A DNA stretch of 64,000 bases from Acetomicrobium sp. S15 = DSM 107314 (lineage in GTDB: Bacteria > Synergistota > Synergistia > Synergistales > Thermosynergistaceae), in NCBI RefSeq assembly GCF_016125955.1, contig NZ_JADEVE010000415.1:62001-126000 (forward strand). The letters run 5' to 3'. Below are positions 25,756 to 34,667 of the stretch, one piece after another; the first letter of the stretch is position 1; each line of letters opens with the position of its first letter. The notes below the pieces were generated by a model that was not told where the DNA came from, did no database searches, and saw only the letters and a list, made by a program, of their open reading frames with translations. The position numbers and the translations under genes were made by a program.

Positions 25756-27546
25756 TTGCCGATGAAGAAATTCCTCCTTGCGGCTGCTGTGGCATTTTTT
25801 CTGCTCTATCCTTTCCTTGTGAGCGCCTATTTGATAGATGTGGCATTTTTCTTCGGTATTTATGCGCTGCTGGGCTTGAGTCTCAATATAGTCTTGGGCG
25901 AAGTGGGGCTATTTGACTTGGGACATGCCGCGTTTTACGCTGTTGGCGCTTATGCGACGGCGATTTTGAACGTTCGCTTCGGCGTTCCCGTGATGTACCT
26001 TATCCCGGTGAGCGCATTGGTTTCCGCAACTTTTGCCTATCTTGTAGTCTCGCCTATCATCCACCTGCGCGGCGATTATCTTTGTGTCGTGACGATTGGC
26101 ATAGGGGAGATCGTCAGGTTGGCCTTGATCAATAACCCCTTCGAAATAACGGGCGGCCCAAACGGTATTACGGGCGTGAGCATGCCGGCTTTGGGCCCTT
26201 TCGTCATCAGTTCGCCAAGGGGTTATTACTTCTACGTCTGGATCATCATAGCTATCTCCATTGCGGCGCTCGTTCGTCTTCAGCGTTCGCGCTTGGGCAG
26301 GGCGTGGAACTGCGTAAGGGAGGACGAGATCGCTGCCGAAAGCTCAGGAATAGACGTGCGCCACTATAAACTCTTGGCTTTTGTCCTCGGCGCGGCCCTT
26401 GCCGGTGTAGCCGGAAACATCTACGCCAGCAAGATCATGGTGGTCTCTCCCGAAAGCTTTACGTTTATGGAGTCGTCTTTGTTGTTTTGTATAGTTCTGT
26501 TAGGCGGATTGGGGTCCATCCCCGGCACGATAGCAGGTGCCGGCATCGTGAGCGTATTCCCGGAGATATTTAGGGCGGTGGCCAATTTCCGAATGCTCTT
26601 TTTCGGCGGCGCCCTGGTAGCCATGATGATCCTTCGTCCGGGCGGCATATGGCCCAGGAAGAGGGAAGGCGCGGCGTTTGGCTCTTTTTTGGATATAGGC
26701 GCAGCGGCCGTGGACGCCGGGGGAAGTGGGCCCTCGCTGGAGCTTAAACCGCGTTGGGATGAACGCAACCTGGCAGAGGGCGACGAGGTTCTTCGGGTTG
26801 AAAATCTTACGATGCGCTTCGGTGGCCTGGTAGCGGTTCGCGATTTTCACATGGTCGTAAGGAGGAAAGAGGCGACCAGCCTCATAGGTCCGAATGGGGC
26901 GGGCAAAACGACCGTGTTCAATGTGGTGACCGGCATCCATAAACCCGCAAAAGGGAGGATCCTCTTCTTTGGGAAAGATGTCACCGGCCTCAAGCCGCAT
27001 TCCATAACGAGCCTCGGCATGGCTCGAACGTTTCAAAATATTCGCCTATTCCCAAATCTTACGTGCATGGAAAACGTCATGGCCGGCTCCCACTGCTGTG
27101 GGAGGAGCGGAGTATGGTCTTCCCTATGGCGCACCCCCGAAGAGCGCCGGGAGGAGGCGGAGTTGCTGAAAAAAGCTGCCTATCGCCTGAATCAGGTGGG
27201 GCTTTGGCCCCATCGCGACGATCTGGCCAGAAGCCTTCCCTATGGCAAGCAGAAATGGCTCGAGATAGCGCGAGCGTTGGCATCCGATCCGCTGCTTTTG
27301 ATACTCGATGAGCCATCATCCGGACTCAACGATAAAGAAACTGAGGAACTGATGGATTTCCTAAAGAAGCTGACAAAAGACGAAGGGTTGACCCTTTTAT
27401 TGATAGAACACGATATGAACGTGGTGATGGGCATTTCTGACAAGGTAGTGGTGATGGACATGGGAGTGAAGATCGCCGAAGGACTGCCGCGGGAGATATA
27501 CAATAATCCCCGGGTAATAGAAGCTTATTTGGGCAAGGATGAATAA
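25756..27546 (+). CDS. Fused LivM permease-LivG ATPase (system 1)
   Basis: One 596-residue chain carries two usually separate subunits. Residues 1 to about 305 are the LivM permease (LSLNIVLGEVGLFDLGHAAFY, GGPNGITGV, REDEIAAESSGIDVRHYK). A linker of about 35 residues leads to a LivG-type ATPase from about 345: Walker A in GPNGAGKTTVF, the LivG-specific ARTFQNIRLFPNLT, signature region LPYGKQKWLEIARAL and Walker B LLILDEPSSGL. The canonical LSGG signature is reduced to LPYG, as usual in LivG. Start is TTG 25756 or ATG 25762. The second Liv system in this window has the two as separate genes. Confidence 0.92.
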   Translation: MPMKKFLLAAAVAFFLLYPFLVSAYLIDVAFFFGIYALLGLSLNIVLGEVGLFDLGHAAFYAVGAYATAILNVRFGVPVMYLIPVSALVSATFAYLVVSPIIHLRGDYLCVVTIGIGEIVRLALINNPFEITGGPNGITGVSMPALGPFVISSPRGYYFYVWIIIAISIAALVRLQRSRLGRAWNCVREDEIAAESSGIDVRHYKLLAFVLGAALAGVAGNIYASKIMVVSPESFTFMESSLLFCIVLLGGLGSIPGTIAGAGIVSVFPEIFRAVANFRMLFFGGALVAMMILRPGGIWPRKREGAAFGSFLDIGAAAVDAGGSGPSLELKPRWDERNLAEGDEVLRVENLTMRFGGLVAVRDFHMVVRRKEATSLIGPNGAGKTTVFNVVTGIHKPAKGRILFFGKDVTGLKPHSITSLGMARTFQNIRLFPNLTCMENVMAGSHCCGRSGVWSSLWRTPEERREEAELLKKAAYRLNQVGLWPHRDDLARSLPYGKQKWLEIARALASDPLLLILDEPSSGLNDKETEELMDFLKKLTKDEGLTLLLIEHDMNVVMGISDKVVVMDMGVKIAEGLPREIYNNPRVIEAYLGKDE

Positions 27547-28286
27547 TGCCGCCGATATTAGTTGCTGAAGGCGTGCGAGTTCGTTACGGAGCTGTAGAGG
27601 CTTTAAAGGGCATCTCCCTCTCGTTGGGAGAGGGAGATATAGTAACTGTTTTGGGGGCGAATGGGGCGGGCAAAACGACCCTCCTAAAGGCCATATCTCG
27701 TATTTTGCCCTTGACAGGCGGCATCATTAAGTTCAAAGGCGAAGACATGAGGAAATACCCTCCGTTTCGACTTCCATCCTTGGGATTGGCCCATGTGCCG
27801 GAGGGCAGGAGGATTTTCTCCACGCTTACGGTGGAGGAAAATTTGCAGTTGGGGAACTATGGCGTCAGGGACAAGATGACCCCTCAAGACGCCGAGCGAG
27901 AGATGCGCCGGGTATATGAACTTTTCCCGATACTCGAGGAAAGAAAAAGGCAGCTCGCAGGTACCCTATCCGGAGGAGAACAACAGATGCTGGCCATCGG
28001 TCGTGCCCTCGTATCTCGTCCGCAAGTTATGCTCTTAGACGAACCGTCTTTGGGGTTGGCACCGCTTTTGGTACAGGAAATCTTTAGAGTGATCGAGCAA
28101 ATTCACCGAGAAAGAGGGGTTTCCATACTACTGGTGGAGCAGAACGCCAGAAAAAGCTTGAGCGTGGCGAGTTATGGCTATATCCTAGAAACCGGCAAAG
28201 TGCATGCTGAGGGCAAGGCGAAAGAGCTCGCGGGCGACCCGCGCCTCAGGGCTGCCTATTTAGGCGGTGCTGCCATCAGGCGATAG
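27546..28286 (+). CDS. livF: Branched-chain amino acid ABC transporter ATPase LivF (system 1)
   Basis: The 246-residue ATPase has VRYGAVEALKGISLSL, Walker A GANGAGKTTLL, the LivF-type PEGRRIFSTLTVEENL, signature LSGGEQQMLAIGRAL, Walker B VMLLDEPSLGL and switch His region replaced by LLVEQN as in LivF. Its ATG overlaps the stop of the fused gene by one base (TAATG), so translation is coupled. It pairs with the LivG half to drive transport. Confidence 0.94.
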   Translation: MPPILVAEGVRVRYGAVEALKGISLSLGEGDIVTVLGANGAGKTTLLKAISRILPLTGGIIKFKGEDMRKYPPFRLPSLGLAHVPEGRRIFSTLTVEENLQLGNYGVRDKMTPQDAEREMRRVYELFPILEERKRQLAGTLSGGEQQMLAIGRALVSRPQVMLLDEPSLGLAPLLVQEIFRVIEQIHRERGVSILLVEQNARKSLSVASYGYILETGKVHAEGKAKELAGDPRLRAAYLGGAAIRR

Positions 28287-28290
28287 TTTT

Positions 28291-28320
28291 TTAGAGCGTG
28301 CTCTTGACATACGTTATAAT
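28291..28320 (+). promoter_or_regulatory. Putative thrS promoter
   Basis: TATAAT at 28315-28320 has TTAGAG at 28291-28296 as a -35 at 18 bases. A TTGACA at 28304-28309 is too close to serve as its -35. The -10 lies 42 bases before the thrS ATG. No T-box structure was seen in this short leader. Confidence 0.5.
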
Positions 28321-28361
28321 GAAATTGAACTGGTTTTAGTTTTTTGCGAGGAGGAGATGAA

Positions 28362-30254
28362 ATGCCCGTCTATAGAAAATCTTCTGGTGAAACTGCCGAA
28401 GCAAAAGCCGTAAGAGTGCAAGATGTGCTTCGTCTTTGTGGCGAAGAGGAGGGCGCCATAGCGGCCAAGGTGAACGGCATACCCGTAGACTTAAACGCTT
28501 TTGTTCCGGATGACGCCGTCGTGGAGCCTATACTCGCCTCGACTGAAGAAGGCCTCGACATATTGCGTCACTCGGCATCTCACTTGATGGCTCAAGCCAT
28601 AAAGCGGCTTTACCCGGGGACAAAGCTCGGCATAGGTCCGGCCGTGGAAGACGGCTTCTATTACGATGTGGATCCGCCCCAGAGTCTGACGGAGGATGAC
28701 CTGCAAAAGATAGAGGAAGAGATGGGGCGCATCGTCAAAGAAGCGCTTCCCGTCGAGAGGATTGAACTGCCCAGGGATGAAGTTATCTCGATTTTCAAAG
28801 AGAGAGAGGAAACTTACAAACTCGAACTGATCGAGGAGATAGAAGACCCATTGATTTCCCTTTACAGGCAGGGAGAGTTTATAGACCTCTGCAGAGGGCC
28901 CCATGTGCCCAACACGTCGTATATCCGTTATTTCAAATTGCTCTCGCTGGCAGGGGCATACTGGCGGGGGGACGAGCGCAACCCGATGCTCGTCCGCGTC
29001 TATGGCACTGCCTTTTCCACGGCCGAATCGCTCAGAAGCTACCTTGATAGGCTCGAAGAGGCCAAAAGACGTGACCACAGGAAGTTGGGGAGAGATCTGG
29101 ACCTGTTCAGCATTCAACCGGAAGGTCCTGGTTTCCCGTTCTTCCATCCGAAGGGCATGACGATCGTAAACGTGCTGCTCGATTTTTGGCGAAAAGAACA
29201 CGTCAAGCGCGGGTATATGGAGGTGCGCACCCCGCTGATACTGGAACAGAGCCTATGGATCCGTTCGGGCCATTGGGACCACTACAGGGAGAACATGTAT
29301 TTTACCGAGATCGATGGTCGTCCTTTCGCCATAAAGCCGATGAATTGCCCCGGGAGCATCCTCATTTACAAGAGCCAACTGAGGAGCTACCGCGATCTGC
29401 CTTTGAGGATGGCGGAGCTCGGCACGGTTCATCGTCATGAGCGCTCCGGCGTCTTGCACGGTCTCATGCGCGTACGCTGCTTTACCCAGGACGATGCGCA
29501 CCTTTACGTGACTGAGGATCAGATCAAAAGTGAGATATTGGGGATAATGGATCTGATGCACCATATATACGGCGACGTCTTCGGGTTTCCGTATCGCGTC
29601 GAGCTCTCCACGCGGCCGGAAAACGCGATGGGCGAATTGTCGCAGTGGGAGATGGCCGAATCGGCCCTCAAAGAGGCCCTTGACGAATCGGACACGCCGT
29701 ATAAGCTGAATCCCGGCGACGGTGCCTTTTACGGGCCAAAGATAGACTTTCACCTTGAGGATTGCATAGGGCGGAGCTGGCAGTGCGGCACGATTCAGCT
29801 CGACTTTCAGATGCCCGAGAAGTTCGATGTAACCTATGTGGCGGCGGACGGAAGCCATCGTCGCCCTGTTATGCTGCATCGCACCGTCTTGGGCAGCATC
29901 GAGCGCTTTTTGGGCATCCTCATAGAACACTACGCAGGAGCCTTCCCCTACTGGCTTGCCCCCGTGCAGATTCGCATCCTCCCGGTGAAGGACGACTTTT
30001 TGTCTTACGCGCGAGAAGTGGAAACTGCCTTGAGGAATTGGGGTGTGCGAACGGAGGTGGACCTGAGGGAAGAAAAGCTCTCGAGGAAGATCCGCGATGC
30101 CCAACTTCAGAAGGTGCCATATATGCTGGTGGTAGGTGCGAAAGAGGCGGAAGGCCGTAAGGTTTCGGTGAGGGAACGCACCAAGGGAGATCTCGGCGAG
30201 ATGGGCCTTGAAGGGCTAAAGGGCCTGTTGAATCAGGAGTTCAACCCGTTTTAG
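28362..30254 (+). CDS. thrS: Threonyl-tRNA synthetase
   Basis: The 630-residue class II synthetase charges tRNA-Thr. It has an N-terminal TGS domain (to about residue 60), the editing domain with DILRHSASHLMAQAIKRLYP and DLCRGPHVPNTSYI, the catalytic core with MNCPGSILIYKS (zinc Cys), HRHERSGVLHGLMRVRCFTQDDAH (motif 2) and HRTVLGSIERFLGILIEHYAG (motif 3), and the C-terminal anticodon-binding domain. ATG 28362 follows GAGGAGGAGATG. thrS before infC is a common order. Confidence 0.98.
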   Translation: MPVYRKSSGETAEAKAVRVQDVLRLCGEEEGAIAAKVNGIPVDLNAFVPDDAVVEPILASTEEGLDILRHSASHLMAQAIKRLYPGTKLGIGPAVEDGFYYDVDPPQSLTEDDLQKIEEEMGRIVKEALPVERIELPRDEVISIFKEREETYKLELIEEIEDPLISLYRQGEFIDLCRGPHVPNTSYIRYFKLLSLAGAYWRGDERNPMLVRVYGTAFSTAESLRSYLDRLEEAKRRDHRKLGRDLDLFSIQPEGPGFPFFHPKGMTIVNVLLDFWRKEHVKRGYMEVRTPLILEQSLWIRSGHWDHYRENMYFTEIDGRPFAIKPMNCPGSILIYKSQLRSYRDLPLRMAELGTVHRHERSGVLHGLMRVRCFTQDDAHLYVTEDQIKSEILGIMDLMHHIYGDVFGFPYRVELSTRPENAMGELSQWEMAESALKEALDESDTPYKLNPGDGAFYGPKIDFHLEDCIGRSWQCGTIQLDFQMPEKFDVTYVAADGSHRRPVMLHRTVLGSIERFLGILIEHYAGAFPYWLAPVQIRILPVKDDFLSYAREVETALRNWGVRTEVDLREEKLSRKIRDAQLQKVPYMLVVGAKEAEGRKVSVRERTKGDLGEMGLEGLKGLLNQEFNPF

Positions 30255-30297
30255 CGTCTTTTGTCCTCATTTATCGTCAACTCATTGTTGTCTGGGG

Positions 30298-30326
30298 TTG
30301 CAAAGACGCCGTGCATGCTTTATAGT
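30298..30326 (+). promoter_or_regulatory. infC promoter
   Basis: TTGCAA at 30298-30303 and TATAGT at 30321-30326 are exactly 17 bases apart, giving an mRNA start near 30333 and a leader of about 80 bases before infC. Confidence 0.65.
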
Positions 30327-30332
30327 TTTAGT

Positions 30333-30412
30333 CGTTTTGAGAGTGGCCTCAAGCGGCGAGAGAGCTGCCGGGGCTAAAGGCAGTTTGTGATTATATATGG
30401 AGGTGAGCATCT
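30333..30412 (+). promoter_or_regulatory. infC leader, possible autoregulatory mRNA structure
   Basis: The leader between the promoter and infC holds CTGCC (30365-30369) pairing with GGCAG (30379-30383) and an upstream GGCCTC/GAGAG-rich part. Leaders of infC-rpmI-rplT operons are often controlled by L20 or IF3; the structure here is only suggestive. Confidence 0.35.
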
Positions 30413-30988
30413 ATAACTACAAGTACGGAGGAGCCCCGCGTCAACAGGGAGATATGGGCCGCTCAGGTTTTGGTCATAGACGATGAGGGCAAAAAGCTGG
30501 GCGTAATGACCGCCCCGGAGGCGCTTCGCATTGCAGAAGAAAGAGGGCTTGATTTGGTCGAGGTGGCCCCGCTTGCCGATCCACCCGTCTGCCGCATCAT
30601 GGACTATGGCAAGTATAAATATAAGCTCCAGAAGAGGGACAAAGAGGCCCGCAAGAAGCAGAAGGTTCAAAGTCTGAAAGAGATGAAGATGCGCCCCAAG
30701 ATCGACGAGCACGACTACAATTTCAAAACTCGCAAGATAAGGGAATTCTTGGTCGATGGCCATCGTGTCAGGGTTTCGGTCTTTTTCAGGGGCAGAGAGA
30801 TGTCTTTCCTGGACAAGGGCAGAGAACTATTGGAGCGCGTGGCGCGCGATTGTAGCGACATCGGGCGCATGGACGCCGGGCCCATCATGGAAGGGCGCTA
30901 TATGCGGATGACTTTAATGCCTCTTCCGCAAAAGGGCAAGGAAAAAAGAGAAGAGGCCCCAAAAGCTAAAGAAGAGGCTTTGGAATGA
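30413..30988 (+). CDS. infC: Translation initiation factor IF-3, probable AUA start
   Basis: IF3 binds the 30S subunit and checks start codon and initiator tRNA. The frame from ATA 30413 reads I-T-T-S-T-E-E-P-R-V-N-R-E-I, with RVNREI matching the N-terminal consensus of IF3, then DLVEVAPLADPPVCRIMDYGKYKY and a C-domain with EMKMRPKIDEHDYNFKTRKI and DRFL-like helices. GGAGGTGA at 30399-30406 is 6 bases before the ATA. No ATG, GTG or TTG occurs in frame between the upstream TGA at 30404 and TTG 30470, which would delete the conserved N-terminus. A non-standard start is the classic basis of infC autoregulation, since IF3 rejects such codons. Length 191 residues. Confidence 0.93.
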   Translation: MTTSTEEPRVNREIWAAQVLVIDDEGKKLGVMTAPEALRIAEERGLDLVEVAPLADPPVCRIMDYGKYKYKLQKRDKEARKKQKVQSLKEMKMRPKIDEHDYNFKTRKIREFLVDGHRVRVSVFFRGREMSFLDKGRELLERVARDCSDIGRMDAGPIMEGRYMRMTLMPLPQKGKEKREEAPKAKEEALE

Positions 30989-31014
30989 CGTTGCACATCT
31001 TAGGAGGATGACAA

Positions 31015-31212
31015 ATGCCGAAGCTTAAAACTCATTCGGGAGCAAAAAAACGGTTTAGGGTTACGGCCACCGGCAAAGTGGTCTATAAAAAAAGCGGCCG
31101 CAGTCACTTGTTGAGCGGCAAGCCGCAGACTCGCATACGTCGCCTAAGGAAAAAGGGGTGTCTAAACCCAACAATGGGCAAACGCGTCAAGAGTCTGTTG
31201 CCCTATGCTTAG
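31015..31212 (+). CDS. rpmI: 50S ribosomal protein L35
   Basis: The 65-residue basic protein begins [20 protein letters not shown] and continues [18 protein letters not shown], the L35 signature. GGAGGATG precedes the ATG. It lies between infC and rplT in the usual operon order. Confidence 0.97.
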   Translation: MPKLKTHSGAKKRFRVTATGKVVYKKSGRSHLLSGKPQTRIRRLRKKGCLNPTMGKRVKSLLPYA

Positions 31213-31241
31213 CAATTTACAATATGAAGAGGTGAAGTTCG

Positions 31242-31601
31242 ATGCCGCGGGTTAAAGGCGGAAGCGCCAGCGACAGCAAGCGAAAGAAACTGTTTAATAT
31301 AACGAAAGGCTATTATGGCCGCAAAAAGAACGTGTATAGGAGAGCGAAAGAGGCATACCTGCGCTCTCTGACTAACGCATATCGGGATCGCAAGGCCAAA
31401 AAGCGAGAATTCCGCAGGCTCTGGATAACGCGGATAAACGCGGCGGCTCGGATAAACGGAATCAGCTACAGTAGCCTCATAAACGGTCTTAGGAAAGCAA
31501 ACGTGGCGGTGAACCGCAAAATGCTGGCAGAATTGGCTGTGAACGACATGCGGGCGTTCGCCAGACTCGTAGATACAGCCAAGGAGGCGCTGCGTCAATA
31601 G
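31242..31601 (+). CDS. rplT: 50S ribosomal protein L20
   Basis: The 119-residue protein shows the L20 pattern: MPRVKGG, AKGYYGRKKNVYRRAKEA-like stretch KGYYGRKKNVYRRAKEAYL, RDRKAKKREFRRLWITRIN and NVAVNRKMLAELAV. It binds 23S rRNA early in 50S assembly and often represses its own operon. GAGGTGAAG lies before the ATG. Its stop overlaps the probable start of trkH. Confidence 0.97.
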   Translation: MPRVKGGSASDSKRKKLFNITKGYYGRKKNVYRRAKEAYLRSLTNAYRDRKAKKREFRRLWITRINAAARINGISYSSLINGLRKANVAVNRKMLAELAVNDMRAFARLVDTAKEALRQ

Positions 31602-32920
31602 CTGTCAAGCTGTATAGCTCTCACAAGCCGGAGAGGACGATAGTCGGAGGGTTCCTCGCGCTCATAGCGTCGGGAGCCCTTTGCATATGGGCGGCTAACG
31701 CGAGTTTTAAGCCGTTGTCGTTCATCGACGCCTTGTTCACCGCCACCTCGGCCACGTGCGTTACCGGCCTAATCGTCGTCGATACCGGGCGTGACTTGTC
31801 TTTCGTATCGCAGTGGATCGTCCTTCTTCTGATACAATTGGGTGGAATCGGCGTGATGACGTTCACCACTGCGTTGCCATTGCTCGCCGGACAGCGCATA
31901 GGATTGCGCCAGAGGATGTTGATGAAGGGTGGGCTTGGCATGGAGACTCCTTCTGGGGCCGTGCGCCTGCTCATGCAAGTCTTAAGGCTGACCGTTTTTT
32001 CGGAAGCGCTCGGTGCGCTTTTTCTCTTCTTTGCCTTTTTGCAAGGCAATTGCCCTTTGCGGGCTACGCAGCTTGCCGTGTTCCACACTGTAAGCGCTTT
32101 CTGCAATGCCGGTTTTTCACTCTTTTCGGATAGCCTAGAGTCCTTTGCTGCCACATGGGCGGTTCCCGGCATCGTTATGACCTTGATCGTAGCTGGCGGT
32201 TTGGGATTTCCCTTTTATGCGGAAGCGGCCTCGAGTTTGCGCACCAGGCGAAAACTCTCCCCTTATTCGAAATTGGTAATGCTGGTCACGCTCGTCCTCA
32301 TTGCCTCGGGCGCCCTTTTATTTTCCGTTACGGAGTGGAATAATGCTTTTAAAGGCTTAAGCCCTGGCCTTAAAGTGTGGAATGCCTTGTTTTGCGCGAT
32401 CACTCCGAGGACCGCCGGTTTTGATACTATAAGCGTAAATGCCCTTTCATCGGCGAGTGTCCTTTTGACGGTCTTATTGATGATCATGGGGGCTTCGTCC
32501 GGTTCCACCGGAGGCGGCATGAAGGTCACAACGATAGGCGTGTTGTTCGCGACGATGTGGAGCCATTTGAGGGGAAGGGAAGACGCTATTCTGTGGGGGC
32601 GGGCTATACCTCATACGGTGCTAATTCGCTCCATTTCCGTGGTGCTCATATATCTGCTTACCCTCTTTTTTGGTTCTTTCATCCTCCTTTTGATCGAACC
32701 GTTTCCATTTCGTTGCCTTGTCTTTGAGGTGGTTTCTGCGCTCGGCACCGTAGGGTTGTCTACGGGGATAACCGGAGACCTCTCGTCGGCGGGAAAGCTG
32801 GTCCTGATCGCGCTCATGTTTTGGGGAAGGGTGGGTTTGCTGACGTTTATGTATAGCTTGCTTAAAAAAGATCACAAAGGCAGCGTATCTTATCCTGAAG
32901 CCACTTTCATAGTGGGTTAA
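31598..32920 (+). CDS. ktrB: Potassium uptake membrane subunit TrkH/KtrB
   Basis: The translocating subunit of a K+ uptake system with four pore-loop repeats: FTATSATCVTGLIVVDTG, FHTVSAFCNAGFSLF, FCAITPRTAGFDTISV and FEVVSALGTVGLSTGITG. The best-scoring standard start (TTG 31715) lies after the first helix, so the true start is upstream. The frame is open further, with the first helix (GGFLALIASGALCIWAA) beginning near residue 17. The only sensible codon at the correct distance from AAGGAGG (31581-31587) is ATA 31598, which overlaps the rplT stop as ATAG; CTG 31610 is the alternative. Length 440 residues from ATA. Confidence 0.9.
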   Translation: MAVKLYSSHKPERTIVGGFLALIASGALCIWAANASFKPLSFIDALFTATSATCVTGLIVVDTGRDLSFVSQWIVLLLIQLGGIGVMTFTTALPLLAGQRIGLRQRMLMKGGLGMETPSGAVRLLMQVLRLTVFSEALGALFLFFAFLQGNCPLRATQLAVFHTVSAFCNAGFSLFSDSLESFAATWAVPGIVMTLIVAGGLGFPFYAEAASSLRTRRKLSPYSKLVMLVTLVLIASGALLFSVTEWNNAFKGLSPGLKVWNALFCAITPRTAGFDTISVNALSSASVLLTVLLMIMGASSGSTGGGMKVTTIGVLFATMWSHLRGREDAILWGRAIPHTVLIRSISVVLIYLLTLFFGSFILLLIEPFPFRCLVFEVVSALGTVGLSTGITGDLSSAGKLVLIALMFWGRVGLLTFMYSLLKKDHKGSVSYPEATFIVG

Positions 32921-32948
32921 AGCTGGTTCATAAAAGGGAGGGTCGCTC

Positions 32949-33629
32949 TTGAATGGTGTTAAATCCATCATAGTTATAGGGCTTGGAAGATTTGGGAGCG
33001 CCCTGTGCGAGAGGCTCAAGGCCCACAAAATGACGGTCATAGTGGCAGATAGAGATAAAGAGAAAGTCGAGGCGATGGCCGATGTGGCAGATCTCGCCGC
33101 TCAGTTGGACTCTACGGACAAGGAGGCACTCACAAAAATCGGCACCAAGGAGATGGACGTCGCAGTTGTGGCCATCGGGGAGGATGTGGAATCGAGCATA
33201 TTGACCACCGCGATTTTGAAGGAGTTTGACATTCCGCAGATCATATCGAGGGCGCAAAACCCCCTTCATGCCAGGATATTAGCCAGAGTTGGCGCCCATA
33301 AGGTCATTTTCCCAGAGAGGGATATGGGGTGGCATGTGGCGGATCTCATTGCGAATCCTTGGCTTCAAGGCTTCTCGCAGTTGCCGAGGAGCGACATCTT
33401 GATAGGTGAAATAAAACCCACAGAAGAGATGATAGGTAAAAGCCTGGCGGGTCTTCAATTTAGCGACAGATACGGCGCTGTAGTGGTATTGGCAGAGAGG
33501 GGCGGAGAGAAGTTTCTGCCGAAGGCCAACTATATCATAGAAAGAGAAGATAGGCTTACAATTGCTGGGAGTCGTGATGATATAAAGAAGCTAATGGAAA
33601 GATATGAAAAGGAGAAGGAGGACTCATGA
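32949..33629 (+). CDS. ktrA: Potassium uptake regulatory subunit KtrA/TrkA
   Basis: The 226-residue soluble RCK protein starts IIVIGLGRFGSALCERLK (NAD/ATP-binding Rossmann fold, GxGxxG), has DSTDKEALTKIG and a C-terminal RCK_C domain with GKSLAGLQFSDRYGAVVV. It forms the ring that gates the KtrB/TrkH channel. TTG 32949 follows GGGAGG at 32937-32942. It is 28 bases after the membrane subunit. Confidence 0.93.
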   Translation: MNGVKSIIVIGLGRFGSALCERLKAHKMTVIVADRDKEKVEAMADVADLAAQLDSTDKEALTKIGTKEMDVAVVAIGEDVESSILTTAILKEFDIPQIISRAQNPLHARILARVGAHKVIFPERDMGWHVADLIANPWLQGFSQLPRSDILIGEIKPTEEMIGKSLAGLQFSDRYGAVVVLAERGGEKFLPKANYIIEREDRLTIAGSRDDIKKLMERYEKEKEDS

Positions 33630-34667
33630 TTGGCCGATCTTGTCGAAGAAACGAAAAGGCTGCGGGAAGAATTTTATTTTAAGCTGAACGCAACCTCCAG
33701 CAGTGAGGATCTGCGCGATTTGCAAATTTTTTATTTGGGGCGCAAGGGCGCCTTGACCGGTTTGCTTAAAACGGTCGGCTCTCTCCCTCCGCAGGAGAGA
33801 CCGGAAGCGGGACGAGCCGTTAACGCCCTGCGAGAAGAACTTGAGGAGGCCATAAAGAGTCGCAGGGATGAGATCCTTTCCCTCGAAGAAGAGGAACTGG
33901 AGGAGAAACAGTGGGTCGACGTGACGCTGCCGGGTCGTGGGAGGCCTTGGGGGCGCTTTCATCCCGTGATCCAAGTTATGCATGACGTGATAGAGATATT
34001 TTTGGGCATGGGCTTTTCGGTGGCGTTGGGGCCGGAGGTCGAGGACGATTTTCACAACTTCGAGGCCCTTAACATCCCTCCACATCACCCGGCCAGGGAT
34101 ATGCAGGATACGTTCTACGTCGATGGCGGATTGCTCCTTCGCACCCACACGTCTCCCGTTCAGGTCAGGTCCATGCTGCGCTACGGTGCGCCGTTGCGCG
34201 TGGTCTGCCCTGGAAGGGTATACAGGCGAGACAGCGATCCGACGCATTCTCCCATGTTTCATCAGTTGGAGGGGCTTTTGGTGGACGAAGGGGTCTCCGT
34301 GGCGGATTTGAAGGGGTGCCTGGAGCAGTTCGCCAAATTGGTCTTCGGGAGGCCCGTAAAGACGCGGTTCCGCGCCAGCTACTTTCCTTTCACCGAGCCG
34401 TCTATGGAGACCGATGTGGAGTGTATAGTTTGCTCCGGCAAGGATCCCAGCTGCCGTGTTTGCAAGGGCACGGGGTGGCTCGAGATTGCCGGAGAGGGAA
34501 TGGTTCATCCGAACGTATTGCGCGCCGGCAATATAGATCCTGAGCGCTACAATGGTTTTGCCTGGGGAATAGGACTTGATCGGATCGCCATGCTCAAATA
34601 TGGCTTAAATGATTTGCGCGTCCTCTTTACGGGAGATTTGGCTTTTTTGCAGGGAGGGTGGCTTTAG
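33630..34667 (+). CDS. pheS: Phenylalanyl-tRNA synthetase alpha subunit
   Basis: The 345-residue catalytic subunit has an N-terminal coiled coil, HPVIQVMHDVIEIFLGMGF (motif 1), LRTHTSPVQVRSM, CPGRVYRRDSDPTHSPMFHQLEGL (motif 2) and GFAWGIGLDRIAMLKYGLNDLR (motif 3), plus the usual Cys-rich GTGWLEI stretch. It starts at TTG 33630, directly after the ktrA stop, with GAAGGAGG at 33613-33620. Confidence 0.97.
   Translation: MADLVEETKRLREEFYFKLNATSSSEDLRDLQIFYLGRKGALTGLLKTVGSLPPQERPEAGRAVNALREELEEAIKSRRDEILSLEEEELEEKQWVDVTLPGRGRPWGRFHPVIQVMHDVIEIFLGMGFSVALGPEVEDDFHNFEALNIPPHHPARDMQDTFYVDGGLLLRTHTSPVQVRSMLRYGAPLRVVCPGRVYRRDSDPTHSPMFHQLEGLLVDEGVSVADLKGCLEQFAKLVFGRPVKTRFRASYFPFTEPSMETDVECIVCSGKDPSCRVCKGTGWLEIAGEGMVHPNVLRAGNIDPERYNGFAWGIGLDRIAMLKYGLNDLRVLFTGDLAFLQGGWL

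Noticed and set aside
28304-28320. TTGACA followed by TATAAT as a promoter
   Set aside because: The two boxes are only 5 bases apart, which cannot serve as a sigma-70 -35/-10 pair; only the TATAAT was kept.
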